Source: Lachnospiraceae bacterium MC2017 (GTDB lineage Bacteria; Bacillota; Clostridia; Lachnospirales; Lachnospiraceae). Taken from it: a stretch of DNA of 64,000 nt. Shown in pieces: positions 35,940-44,570 of this stretch. Made by a program: the position numbers and the translations under genes. The stretch spans positions 124,001 through 188,000 of the forward strand of contig JNJK01000007.1 of assembly GCA_000701625.1 (NCBI GenBank), written 5' to 3'. Numbering within the stretch: position 1 is the stretch's first letter; each line of letters begins with the position of its first letter. The notes under the pieces were generated by a model. It had not been told where the DNA came from. It saw only the letters and a list, made by a program, of their open reading frames with translations, and ran no database searches.

Positions 35940-36977
35940 ATGAAGCAGCTTGCAGGATTTTTAAGAGGCGTAAATCTGGGAGGTTGGATCTCTCAGTTTG
36001 ATAAGTATGATAAAGAGCATTTCGATACATTTATCACCGAGAAAGATATAGAGTATATCGCATCTTTGGGCTTCGATCATGTACGAGTACCTGTAGACTA
36101 CATCGTACTGGAAGATGACAATGGAACTCCGAAGGAAGAGGGAATAAAGTACCTCACAAACTGCCGTGAGTGGTGTGAGAAAAATCATCTGAATATGCTC
36201 ATTGACCTGCATGAGTGCTACGGTTATTCATTTGATCCTCTGAAAAAAGATATGGACCGTGAAAAGTTTTTCTATGATGATGAGCTTCAGGAGCGCTTCT
36301 TTAAGCTGTGGAAGAGGATAGCAACGGTATTTAAGGACTATCCTGAGCAAGTAGCATTTGAGCCTCTTAATGAAGTAGTGCTCCAGGAAGTAGCTGACGC
36401 ATGGAATAAAGTCGCATCAAAGTTTATAAAGATCGTTCGTGAGATCTGTCCGGATCACGTACTGGTTATCGGTGGAGTTGCCTATAATAACGTAATGAGT
36501 GTACCACTTCTGGAACTTTCGACTGATGACAAGGTTGTTTACAATTTCCATTGCTACGAGCCTATGGTATTTACACATCAGGGTGCATACTGGGTAGACA
36601 AAATGCCGAGAGACTTCCGCATCAGCTATCCAAAGACACTTGATGAGTACAGAAAAGCCGGAGATGCACTGGCAGCAAACCTCGCAGGCGCAGTATATCA
36701 GGAAGGTATCCGTGAGATCGGTGAGGGATTCTTCGAGGATATATTTGCACCGGCAATCGAGAAAGCAGAGAAGGACAATGTATGCCTCTACTGTGGAGAA
36801 TACGGTGTAATCGACCAGGCAGATCCTGAGGACAGACTCCGTTGGATGAAGGACATTCATGCAGCATTCCTGAAATTCGGAATCGGTCACGCCCTCTGGA
36901 ACTATAAGCAGAAAGATTTCGGTCTCGTAGATGAAGTATTCGCATCAATAAAAGACAGATTCATAGAGATCGTGTGA
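35940..36977 (+). CDS. GH5 family glycoside hydrolase, probably cytoplasmic
   Basis: 345 residues with GAGGAGG before the ATG. The family 5 signatures are present: RGVNLGGWIS at the start, the acid/base Glu in AFEPLNEV near 145, NFHCYEP near 210, and the nucleophile Glu in YCGEYGV near 280. Members hydrolyse beta-1,4-glucans, beta-1,3-glucans or mannans. There is no signal peptide or binding module, so it probably acts on imported oligosaccharides. The gene stands alone; a long repeat follows. Confidence 0.92.
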   Translation: MKQLAGFLRGVNLGGWISQFDKYDKEHFDTFITEKDIEYIASLGFDHVRVPVDYIVLEDDNGTPKEEGIKYLTNCREWCEKNHLNMLIDLHECYGYSFDPLKKDMDREKFFYDDELQERFFKLWKRIATVFKDYPEQVAFEPLNEVVLQEVADAWNKVASKFIKIVREICPDHVLVIGGVAYNNVMSVPLLELSTDDKVVYNFHCYEPMVFTHQGAYWVDKMPRDFRISYPKTLDEYRKAGDALAANLAGAVYQEGIREIGEGFFEDIFAPAIEKAEKDNVCLYCGEYGVIDQADPEDRLRWMKDIHAAFLKFGIGHALWNYKQKDFGLVDEVFASIKDRFIEIV

Positions 36978-37002
36978 TTTGCCAGAAGTCAGGGCTGGCT
37001 CT

Positions 37003-37201
37003 GGGAGTATCATACTAAGCGAACAATTCGAAGTCGAGGGCAGAAGCGCGAGCATAGCTCAGGTGCGAGAGGCACTGTCTGAGGGTACTTTGTGCTCCGC
37101 GCGGAGCGCATAGGAGCAAAGTACCCGAGTTGCCGAAGCACCTGAGAATAGGCGGCGCAGCGCTTCAACCGAGACGATGTGTGAGCGTGTATGATACTCC
37201 C
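37003..37201. repeat. Long intergenic inverted repeat
   Basis: Ends are exact 13-bp inverted copies (GGGAGTATCATAC at 37003, GTATGATACTCCC at 37189). Nested pairs include GCTCAGGTGC (37058) with GCACCTGAG (37138) and GGGTACTTTG (37083) with CAAAGTACCC (37117). The right part recurs at 57166-57208. It has the look of a small non-coding mobile repeat or a structured RNA of about 200 bases. Confidence 0.7.
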
Positions 37202-37257
37202 AGTGACTGACCGTCACTAAACGAAATCAATTAACTGATTCGATGATGAATTTAGCA

Positions 37258-38652
37258 TCATATAAGTCTCTTAATCTCCCTCAGCGCATCCCCAAGCCCG
37301 TCCATATCTATCCCCGAATAATTAAGCAAAAACTGATGCTTATCAGGAACTTTATGCTCCATGTAACAGCTAGTAACGCTGGTTATCCGTATCTTCTTTT
37401 TGAGTAGTTTCCTCTGAAAAACATCATCCGGTATAGAAGTATTAAATTCCATTAGAAAATGCAGACCGGAATCATTCTCGATCACCTTGCACTCATTATC
37501 TGAAAAAATCTCCCGGATCATTTCAAGTATCTTCGCGCGCTTTCTGCCGTAGCGAAGTCTCATCCTGTTTATATGCTTCTCAAAATATCCGTCACTGATA
37601 AAAGCAGCCAGTACATACTGATCAAAAGTCGAGACTGTGTTAGAGTAAAAACTCAGTTTCTTAAAAAACAGATTCGCCAAATGTTCAGGAAGAACCATGT
37701 AGCTGATACGGATAGTAGAAGTGAGCGATTTAGAAAAAGTATTCATATAGATAACTTTCTCCGCAGCATCGATACTTTGGATAGAGGGGATCGGTTTACC
37801 TTTTAAGCGAAACTCACTATCGTAATCGTCTTCGATAATATATCTGCCATCGGTCTCATTTGCCCAGGACAAGAGCTCGTAACGACGGCTGACGGGCATG
37901 GTTACGCCTGTTGGAAAGTGGTGAGTCGGGCTTATATGGGCGATGTTTGCTCCGGAAGCTGCCAGAGCGTCCACTTTCATACCCTTTTCATCCATTGAAA
38001 TGTGCTTACAGGAAATACCGTTGCTTTTATATATGGAGTCCAATTTTTTGTATCCGGGGTTTTCAATCGCATAAGTCTTGTCAGTTCCGAGAAGCTTTAT
38101 AAGGATCGAGTACAGGTACTCTGTTCCTGCACCGATGATTATCTGGTTCGGATCCACATTCATGCCGCGAAAAGAAGCCAGATGAGATGCAATTCCCTGT
38201 CGGAGCTCAAATATACCTTCGCAGGGTGATACGGTCAGGAGTTCTTTTTCTTTCTGGCTCAATGTTTCTCGCACGAGTTTAGCCCATATTGAAAAAGGAA
38301 AGTCATCTCTTCCTGTTTTATTAGAAGAAAAATCAAAAACCACATCTGTGTTTTTCCTGCCTTTATCAATGTTCAGTACGCGGCTCACCTGCTGCGGGAC
38401 CCTCTGCATCTCAGAAATATCCGAGATAAAATATCCCTTTTTCGGAACGGAATACATATATCCCTCGCTCATCAACTGGTCATAAGCATTTTCAACCGTA
38501 ATGGTACTAATACCTAAATTGTCAGCGAGCGTACGTTTAGACGGCATCTTCTCGTTTATTCTGAGTTTCCCCGATAAAATGTCGTTTTTCACACATTCAT
38601 AGAGATGCTGATATAAAGGTTTAGTGGTGTCACTCATGTCGTAGGTCAGCAT
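37258..38652 (-). CDS. pdxR: MocR/PdxR family regulator (GntR HTH plus aminotransferase-like domain)
   Basis: 464 residues; the start at 38652 follows AGAGGAT, better than the upstream Met at 38691. Residues 1-75 are a GntR winged helix (LSGKLRINEKMPSKRTLADN, STITVENAYDQL). The rest is a fold-type I aminotransferase domain with a probable PLP Lys in NTFSKSLTSTIRISY near 315. Such regulators sense PLP. It is divergent from pdxS-pdxT, which it very likely controls, activating them when PLP is low. Confidence 0.9.
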   Translation of the reverse strand: MLTYDMSDTTKPLYQHLYECVKNDILSGKLRINEKMPSKRTLADNLGISTITVENAYDQLMSEGYMYSVPKKGYFISDISEMQRVPQQVSRVLNIDKGRKNTDVVFDFSSNKTGRDDFPFSIWAKLVRETLSQKEKELLTVSPCEGIFELRQGIASHLASFRGMNVDPNQIIIGAGTEYLYSILIKLLGTDKTYAIENPGYKKLDSIYKSNGISCKHISMDEKGMKVDALAASGANIAHISPTHHFPTGVTMPVSRRYELLSWANETDGRYIIEDDYDSEFRLKGKPIPSIQSIDAAEKVIYMNTFSKSLTSTIRISYMVLPEHLANLFFKKLSFYSNTVSTFDQYVLAAFISDGYFEKHINRMRLRYGRKRAKILEMIREIFSDNECKVIENDSGLHFLMEFNTSIPDDVFQRKLLKKKIRITSVTSCYMEHKVPDKHQFLLNYSGIDMDGLGDALREIKRLI

Positions 38653-38699
38653 AGGATCCTCTTTTCTCTGGCATATAAAAAAGATTAGCATTGGACATT

Positions 38700-38728
38700 T
38701 TGAGAATGCCAGTTTTGGATTATAGTAT
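38700..38728 (+). promoter_or_regulatory. Probable pdxST promoter
   Basis: TTGAGA and TAGTAT separated by 17 bases in the short divergent region between the regulator and pdxS. The repeated GGAC/TTTTG words around it may be regulator sites. Confidence 0.45.
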
Positions 38729-38773
38729 CAACTAACTTTCAGGCAGTCAAGAAAATATGGAGGAGACAAAAAA

Positions 38774-39649
38774 ATGTCCAATGAACAGTATAGCTTAAAT
38801 AAAGGTCTTGCACAGATGTTAAAGGGCGGCGTGATAATGGATGTCACCACACCGGAGCAGGCACGGATAGCAGAGAAAGCCGGAGCCTGTGCGGTAATGG
38901 CACTGGAACGTATCCCGGCTGATATAAGAGCAGCAGGCGGCGTGTCCAGAATGAGCGACCCAAAGATGATAAAGTCCATTCAGAATGCGGTTTCCATCCC
39001 TGTAATGGCAAAGTGTCGTATAGGTCACTTTGCAGAAGCGCAGATACTCGAAGCAATCGAGATAGATTATATCGATGAATCAGAAGTGCTTTCACCTGCG
39101 GATGATGTATATCACATAAATAAACGCGACTTCAAAGTGCCGTTCGTATGCGGTGCCCGCGACCTTGGTGAAGCTCTCCGCCGAATAAACGAGGGCGCAT
39201 CCATGATCCGTACAAAGGGTGAGCCGGGAACGGGAGACATCGTGCAGGCAGTTCGTCACATGAGAAAAATGAATGCAGAGATAGCAAAGGTAAGTGCTCT
39301 CCGAGAGGATGAACTTTTTGAAGAAGCAAAGAGACTTCAGGTGCCGTATGAGCTTGTAAAGTATGTACATGAAAATAAAAAGCTTCCGGTCGTTAATTTC
39401 GCGGCAGGCGGTGTGGCGACTCCGGCTGATGCAGCACTGATGATGCAGCTCGGCGCAGAGGGAGTATTCGTAGGCTCTGGTATCTTCAAATCAGGTGATC
39501 CGGAAAAGAGAGCCAATGCAATAGTAAAGGCGGTGACTAACTATACTGATGCAAAGCTTATCGCAGAACTTTCCGAAGATCTGGGAGAAGCGATGGTCGG
39601 TATAAATGAAAACGAGATAAAACTTATAATGGAAGAACGGGGACAGTGA
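38774..39649 (+). CDS. pdxS: Pyridoxal 5'-phosphate synthase, synthase subunit
   Basis: 291 residues with GGAGG before the ATG. PdxS builds PLP from ribose 5-phosphate, glyceraldehyde 3-phosphate and ammonia. It forms a TIM barrel. Visible active-site stretches are [11 protein letters not shown] near 21, [13 protein letters not shown] near 79 with the catalytic Lys, and [10 protein letters not shown] near 148 with the second Lys. Highly conserved throughout and of normal length. It is followed after 1 base by pdxT, which supplies ammonia, and both lie downstream of the MocR-type regulator. Confidence 0.98.
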   Translation: MSNEQYSLNKGLAQMLKGGVIMDVTTPEQARIAEKAGACAVMALERIPADIRAAGGVSRMSDPKMIKSIQNAVSIPVMAKCRIGHFAEAQILEAIEIDYIDESEVLSPADDVYHINKRDFKVPFVCGARDLGEALRRINEGASMIRTKGEPGTGDIVQAVRHMRKMNAEIAKVSALREDELFEEAKRLQVPYELVKYVHENKKLPVVNFAAGGVATPADAALMMQLGAEGVFVGSGIFKSGDPEKRANAIVKAVTNYTDAKLIAELSEDLGEAMVGINENEIKLIMEERGQ

Positions 39650-39650
39650 G

Positions 39651-40211
39651 ATGAGGATTGGTGTACTGGCAGTTCAGGGAGCATTTATCGAGCATGAAAA
39701 AATGATGCAGTCGCTCGGATGCGACTGCGTGGAATTAAGGCAGAAATCGGATATCGTGTCACTTGATGGACTGATCCTGCCCGGAGGAGAGAGCACGGTA
39801 CAAAATAAACTTCTTCATGAACTGGATATGTTTGATGTGTTAAAAGACATGATAAAGGGCGGCGTCAGGACGCTTGCTACCTGTGCGGGACTGATCCTCC
39901 TTGCAGAAAAGATCAGTAACGATGAAAAACGAGCTTTTGCAACACTTCCTGTGACTGTAAAGCGAAATGCCTACGGAAGACAGCTTGGAAGTTTTAGGAC
40001 CAGAAATGAGTTCAAGGGTATCGGTAATGTGGACATGACATTTATTAGAGCACCATATATAGAAAAAGTCGATGATGATGTGAAGATCCTTTCGGTTGTA
40101 GATCAAAAAATTGTCGGAGTAGAGTATAAAAATCAGATAGGACTCTCGTTTCACCCGGAGCTCGATAAAGATGACAGTATTCACAGATACTTTATAGAGC
40201 ATATACATTGA
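39651..40211 (+). CDS. pdxT: Pyridoxal 5'-phosphate synthase, glutaminase subunit
   Basis: 186 residues. Class I glutamine amidotransferase that feeds ammonia to PdxS. The catalytic triad regions are seen: Cys in TCAGLILLAE near 78, His and Glu in SFHPELD near 170, plus GGESTV near 46 in the oxyanion region. The start lies one base past the pdxS stop, so translation is coupled. Normal length. Confidence 0.96.
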   Translation: MRIGVLAVQGAFIEHEKMMQSLGCDCVELRQKSDIVSLDGLILPGGESTVQNKLLHELDMFDVLKDMIKGGVRTLATCAGLILLAEKISNDEKRAFATLPVTVKRNAYGRQLGSFRTRNEFKGIGNVDMTFIRAPYIEKVDDDVKILSVVDQKIVGVEYKNQIGLSFHPELDKDDSIHRYFIEHIH

Positions 40212-40330
40212 TGTTGGAATTTATGATACGAATTACTTCGCTTCTGATGAAGCTCACGCAATTCTAAAACATTTTTTACTTTTGACCCTGTCATATCATG
40301 TACGGTTTTATGGACATTGCATATCGTTAT

Positions 40331-40358
40331 TTGATATTTCACCGGATAATGCTAAACT
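40331..40358 (+). promoter_or_regulatory. Possible promoter of the activase gene
   Basis: TTGATA and TAAACT with a 16-base spacer, 87 bases before the start. Nothing else stands out in 40212-40444. Confidence 0.35.
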
Positions 40359-40444
40359 TGTAATAAGGGTTTTTTAGAACGATGGGGGTACTACAACTGT
40401 CAGAACTCGAAGGAATCTGAACAGTTACATAAGGGGAAATACAG

Positions 40445-41293
40445 ATGCGTGAATTAGATAGTCTGTTGGTAAACGATGTGCAGAAGCAAGCGTTCCATGA
40501 CGGCAGCGGGATCAGAACCGTGATATTTTTGAAGGGGTGCCCGATGCGGTGTAAATGGTGCTGCAATCCGGAGTCTCAGAAGGAGACACCGGAGATCATT
40601 TACCGCAGGCAGAAATGCATAGGAAGGGAAGAATGCGGACTCTGCCGAAAGGGAGAAGAAGGAAAGTGTATTTACTTTGACAGGGATGGAAGAGCAAGGG
40701 TGGACTTCACCAGGATCCCTGATGATCTCCAATGGACAAAAATATGCCCGACTGGTGCCATAGCCATAGAAGGAAAGAGAATGAAGATCGACGAATTGCT
40801 GGATATAGTTGAGCAGGATGCGGTTCTTCATAAAAGTGGAAAGGGCGGTGTGACTCTTAGTGGAGGAGAACCGTTGATGCAGGAGAACTTAGTCCTTTTT
40901 CTAAAACGCGCCAGAGCTCGCCGCATAAATACAGCAATAGAGACAAGTGGTTATGCAAATAGGAAAAAGCTGTTGGAAGCTGCCGGTTATCTGGATCGTA
41001 TTTTTTACGATATAAAGTCGCTTGATGACACCAAGCATAAGATCTTTACAGGTGTATCCAATAAAGTGATCATAGAAAATCTTCAGGCACTATGTGAGGC
41101 TTATCCAAAGAAACATATCACGGTAAGGACGCCGATCGTACCGGGATTTAATGAAAATAAGCCGGACTTAAAGGATATAAAGAGATTTGTCGCATCACTT
41201 CCAAATGTGAAATGGGAGAGAGTTCCATATCACACCAACGGTCTCATTAAGTATGAGATGCTCGGCCGCGAGTATCCGATGAAAAGTATATGA
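40445..41293 (+). CDS. Glycyl-radical enzyme activase (radical SAM, PflA-like)
   Basis: 282 residues. GSGIRTVIFLKGCPMRCKWC near 20-37 holds the radical-SAM three-Cys motif (CxxxCxxC). An insert with several Cys (IGREECGLCRKG, KICPTGAI) matches the extra iron-sulfur domain of activases other than classic PflA. GGVTLSGGEPLMQ near 138 is the SAM-binding GGE motif. It creates the glycyl radical in a partner enzyme, but no glycyl-radical enzyme gene lies nearby, so the partner must be elsewhere. ATG at 40445 follows AAGGGG. Confidence 0.9.
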   Translation: MRELDSLLVNDVQKQAFHDGSGIRTVIFLKGCPMRCKWCCNPESQKETPEIIYRRQKCIGREECGLCRKGEEGKCIYFDRDGRARVDFTRIPDDLQWTKICPTGAIAIEGKRMKIDELLDIVEQDAVLHKSGKGGVTLSGGEPLMQENLVLFLKRARARRINTAIETSGYANRKKLLEAAGYLDRIFYDIKSLDDTKHKIFTGVSNKVIIENLQALCEAYPKKHITVRTPIVPGFNENKPDLKDIKRFVASLPNVKWERVPYHTNGLIKYEMLGREYPMKSI

Positions 41294-41409
41294 TCAGTTT
41301 TACTTATCACAGGCGATAAGAGTTTTGAGTTTTTCGATACAAAATAGACGTGGTATTATCCCTGTATGAAAGATAGGAAATGCGATGCGTTAGCTTACAG
41401 GGGTGGCTT

Positions 41410-42030
41410 ATGAAAAATATACTTGCATTTGGGGATTCAAATACATGGGGACTGATACCGGGAACGAAAGAAAGATATCTTTGGGGTGACAGGTGGACAA
41501 GTCTTGTGGAAGAAAAGCTTCATGATACAAGAGTACTGGAAGAGGGATTGTGCGGAAGAACCACGGTCTTTGAAGATGAACTGAGGCCTTTAAGACGCGC
41601 TATAGATGTGCTTCCCATGGTACTTGAAAGCAAAGGTAAACTTGATGCAGTGATAATCATGCTGGGAACGAATGACTGCAAGACATTGTTTCATTCCAGT
41701 CCGTATACGATAGGTAAGGGAATGGAACGCTGCCTTGATGAGATCGAAAAGGTCATTCCGGCAGAAAAAGTATTGGTGGTGTCACCCATACACCTTGGCG
41801 ATAATGTGTGGGAAGCAGATAAAGATCCGGAATTTGATGTGCGTTCGGTAGAGACAAGTAAGGGATTAAAGGATGCTTATCGAAATATTTCCGTACGACA
41901 TAAAACGAACTTTTTAGCTGCATCAGATTATGCAGTTCCTAGTCATATCGATGAAGAACATATGGATAAAGAAGGGCACCGTCGCCTTGCAGATGCGATA
42001 GTAGAAAAACTGGAGGCGATGGCGATCTGA
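41410..42030 (+). CDS. SGNH/GDSL hydrolase
   Basis: 206 residues from the ATG at 41410, preceded by GGGGTGG; the earlier Met in frame lacks a site. Block I is GDSNTWGL with the nucleophile Ser at residue 9. Block III is IIMLGTNDC near 85. Block V is DEEHMDKEGHRRLADA near 185 with the Asp and His. No signal peptide, so it is an intracellular esterase. Related proteins are arylesterases and acyl-CoA thioesterase I-like; the substrate is unknown. A strong terminator follows. Confidence 0.87.
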   Translation: MKNILAFGDSNTWGLIPGTKERYLWGDRWTSLVEEKLHDTRVLEEGLCGRTTVFEDELRPLRRAIDVLPMVLESKGKLDAVIIMLGTNDCKTLFHSSPYTIGKGMERCLDEIEKVIPAEKVLVVSPIHLGDNVWEADKDPEFDVRSVETSKGLKDAYRNISVRHKTNFLAASDYAVPSHIDEEHMDKEGHRRLADAIVEKLEAMAI

Positions 42031-42065
42031 TCCGGTAAGGTAAAAATTAATATAATGGCTATAAG

Positions 42066-42098
42066 GCTCACAGCGAAAAGGAAGCTGTGAGCTTTTTT
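42066..42098 (+). terminator. Rho-independent terminator
   Basis: GCTCACAGC pairs with GCTGTGAGC around a 9-base loop, followed by six T. Confidence 0.9.
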
Positions 42099-42280
42099 AA
42101 CTTATCGAAGTTTTTGTTCGAAATACCGTTAGAATTCTCCAAAAGAATGAACTGCAAAAAGAACACAATAACACTTATAGGAATAAACTTCGCAACCGAA
42201 AAACAAGACGTGGGTTTTTGTTTGTTTCAGACTTCTTTTGCATGTAGTGGTTGATCAAGAAGAAAGTGAAGGGTGCGCTT

Positions 42281-44509
42281 ATGGGAATACTAAGTTCAAG
42301 AATGAGAAAAGTATTGGCTGTTCTGACAATGATCACATTAACTGTAACTCCGGTTGCGGCAGAGGAATTTAATGTAGAAGAAGCTCCGGTAGCTGCGGCA
42401 GAGGAGACTGATCTTTCGGTAGCTGGATCAGAGCAATTGGAAGAAGCCTATGAGATGAAGATCGGAAATGACGATAATAGTTGGGCAACAGGTTATATTC
42501 CGATGCAATGGGAGAGAGAGATTCCGATGCCGGAAGAAGATGTTTCGTGGACAGAAATAAAACGTCAGAAAGTAAGCAGTGATGTTGATGTAGATACGGG
42601 TGATTACACTCCGAGACCGTCAATTCCTGTGCGTTTCCCCGGCAGCACTGATGAAGAAACCAAGAGGATCATAAGTGAGAAGTATCCTGTTCCCAGAAAT
42701 CAGGGAAATTTCGGCACCTGTTGGGCTTATGCTGCTCTTTGTAGTTCAGAGTTTTTTGCCATAAATAACGGAATGGCAGATAAAAGTATTGACCTTAGTG
42801 AAGAGTATCTGGCTTATGGAATATACAAAAAACAGAAAAATCATGTGATAGGTAATGATGATGCCGTGTCAGATGTTTACTTTGACGGAAATGATGCTCA
42901 GATGCTGAATCTTGGAGGTAACTATTTTTATGCTGCGGAGTATTTAATGAAGGATGTTGGATTTATAAAAGAAGAAGATCTGCCATATATATTGAGCGAT
43001 AACGATACACGTTTTGATTATGATGGAAATCTGCATTTTAATATTGAACATTTAAAGAAAAAATCTGTAATGAAGCTTAATGATATGTGTGTAGTGGATA
43101 TTTCTAATGAAAATGGTGCGAAGATTGCTAAAGAGGCGTTACTGCAGAATGGTGCAGTCGCAACAACCTATTGGCATGATTATAGTGTTGAATATTTTAA
43201 TAATGAACATAAGGCATACTATTATGATGGGGGATCAGAGGTTGATCATGGTGTTTCTATTGTAGGATGGGATGATAATTTCCCAAAGGAGTATTTCAAT
43301 GAGGCGCATAGACCTCAAAATAATGGTGCATGGTTGATACGGAACAGTTGGAATGATGGCGGGGATTTTTTCGATATTAGAGATTATTTCTGGATTTCAT
43401 ATGAAGATACTTCATTACATGGAGCTTATATTTTTGAATCTGCACCGTCAGGCGGGTATGATAACAATTATTATTATGATACTCAGATACATGAAAAATC
43501 TGTGTGCGATGAATTAAAAGAAGTTGCAAATGTCTTTGAAGTAAAAGGAAATACCTATCAGAAACTTACAGAAGTTGTGCTTGAAGTGCCAAGGGAAACA
43601 AACTATAAGATCACGGTATACAGAGATCTAAAGAATAAAAGTGATCCTGCAAGTGGTACGTGTGTCACTTCTGCGATAACCGAGGGGAAGATCAGCTTTA
43701 AAGGAATATATACCATACCATTAAAACAAGGTGTATTGCTGAAACAAGGCAGTTCGTTTTCCGTAGTTGTTGAAACGACCGACACAAGTATTTGTTTTGA
43801 GATGGGAAGGAGTACCGATGCTGTAAAAGTCACCTGTGGAGCAAAGGAAAATCAGAGTTTTGTCAAGGAAAATGGTGAATGGATAGACTGGACTGATCAT
43901 GAAGAATTTGGCGACGGATATGGAAATTTTGTTATAGAAGCACACACCGTTAATACCGATGAAAAAGAGACAGATGAGATATTTAAGGACTCTACAGGGA
44001 AAGAAGTCGTACTGATACATGATATAGAACATGGGACTTATAAGACTGCTGATGGTGACTATGTGTTTGTGCTGAGTCGCGAAGATGGTAAAGATATGCC
44101 CGAACCAAACTATCAGTATACCGGTAAGAGGATATGTCCATCAAAGAAAACCTATGTGGTCTGGAAGGGCGTTATGTATGCGTATAAGACGGATTACACA
44201 ATACAGTATAAGAAAGGAAGGAAACGCGGAGAGGCTTCTGCAAAGATCAATTGGAAGAAAGAAAGCATTCCGTATCGTAGTGGAATAAAGACCAGTATAG
44301 TACCGTTCTCAGTGGTGGAGCGTGAAGTTAGTAGCGATATGGTGAACTTTTCTGTAAAGAATGATAAGATCCGGAAACTCATCGTAAAAGCCGACGGTAT
44401 CGAGATGAAGCCAAAGAAGAATGACTATAGTTACACCGGAACGGCTGACACAGGGTTTACTATCATTTTCGCAAATAATTATAAGGGAACGGTTATAAAG
44501 AAAGGCTGA
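42281..44509 (+). CDS. Secreted C1A (papain-like) cysteine protease with lectin-like domain, paralog 1
   Basis: 742 residues from the ATG at 42281 (GAAGGG 7 bases upstream); the longer frame would need a TTG. A signal peptide runs to about residue 29 (VLTMITLTVTPVAA). A segment with SWTEIKRQKV is shared with the two paralogs. The papain core follows: oxyanion Gln and nucleophile Cys in NQGNFGTCWAYA near 140, His in VDHGVSIVGWDD near 320, and Asn in LIRNSWN near 350. The next part (DNNYYYDTQIH onward) matches the lectin-like domain found after C1A in Firmicutes. The last 80 residues (KADGIEMKPKK, NNYKGTV) also occur in paralog 2 and the pseudogene at 34740. No sortase signal. Confidence 0.88.
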   Translation: MGILSSRMRKVLAVLTMITLTVTPVAAEEFNVEEAPVAAAEETDLSVAGSEQLEEAYEMKIGNDDNSWATGYIPMQWEREIPMPEEDVSWTEIKRQKVSSDVDVDTGDYTPRPSIPVRFPGSTDEETKRIISEKYPVPRNQGNFGTCWAYAALCSSEFFAINNGMADKSIDLSEEYLAYGIYKKQKNHVIGNDDAVSDVYFDGNDAQMLNLGGNYFYAAEYLMKDVGFIKEEDLPYILSDNDTRFDYDGNLHFNIEHLKKKSVMKLNDMCVVDISNENGAKIAKEALLQNGAVATTYWHDYSVEYFNNEHKAYYYDGGSEVDHGVSIVGWDDNFPKEYFNEAHRPQNNGAWLIRNSWNDGGDFFDIRDYFWISYEDTSLHGAYIFESAPSGGYDNNYYYDTQIHEKSVCDELKEVANVFEVKGNTYQKLTEVVLEVPRETNYKITVYRDLKNKSDPASGTCVTSAITEGKISFKGIYTIPLKQGVLLKQGSSFSVVVETTDTSICFEMGRSTDAVKVTCGAKENQSFVKENGEWIDWTDHEEFGDGYGNFVIEAHTVNTDEKETDEIFKDSTGKEVVLIHDIEHGTYKTADGDYVFVLSREDGKDMPEPNYQYTGKRICPSKKTYVVWKGVMYAYKTDYTIQYKKGRKRGEASAKINWKKESIPYRSGIKTSIVPFSVVEREVSSDMVNFSVKNDKIRKLIVKADGIEMKPKKNDYSYTGTADTGFTIIFANNYKGTVIKKG

Positions 44510-44570
44510 GTAAAGCTCTCTGGGATAGCCCCGATGCGCGTCGCTGCTAAGGGGCGGATATGAGGTGGTT

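Noticed and set aside
38692-38773. Riboswitch-like element before pdxS
   Set aside because: The divergent region is only 82 bases and matches no known PLP-responsive RNA; control by the MocR-type protein explains it.
44510-44570. Terminator between the first two C1A protease genes
   Set aside because: No stem with a T run was found; the genes may share a transcript.
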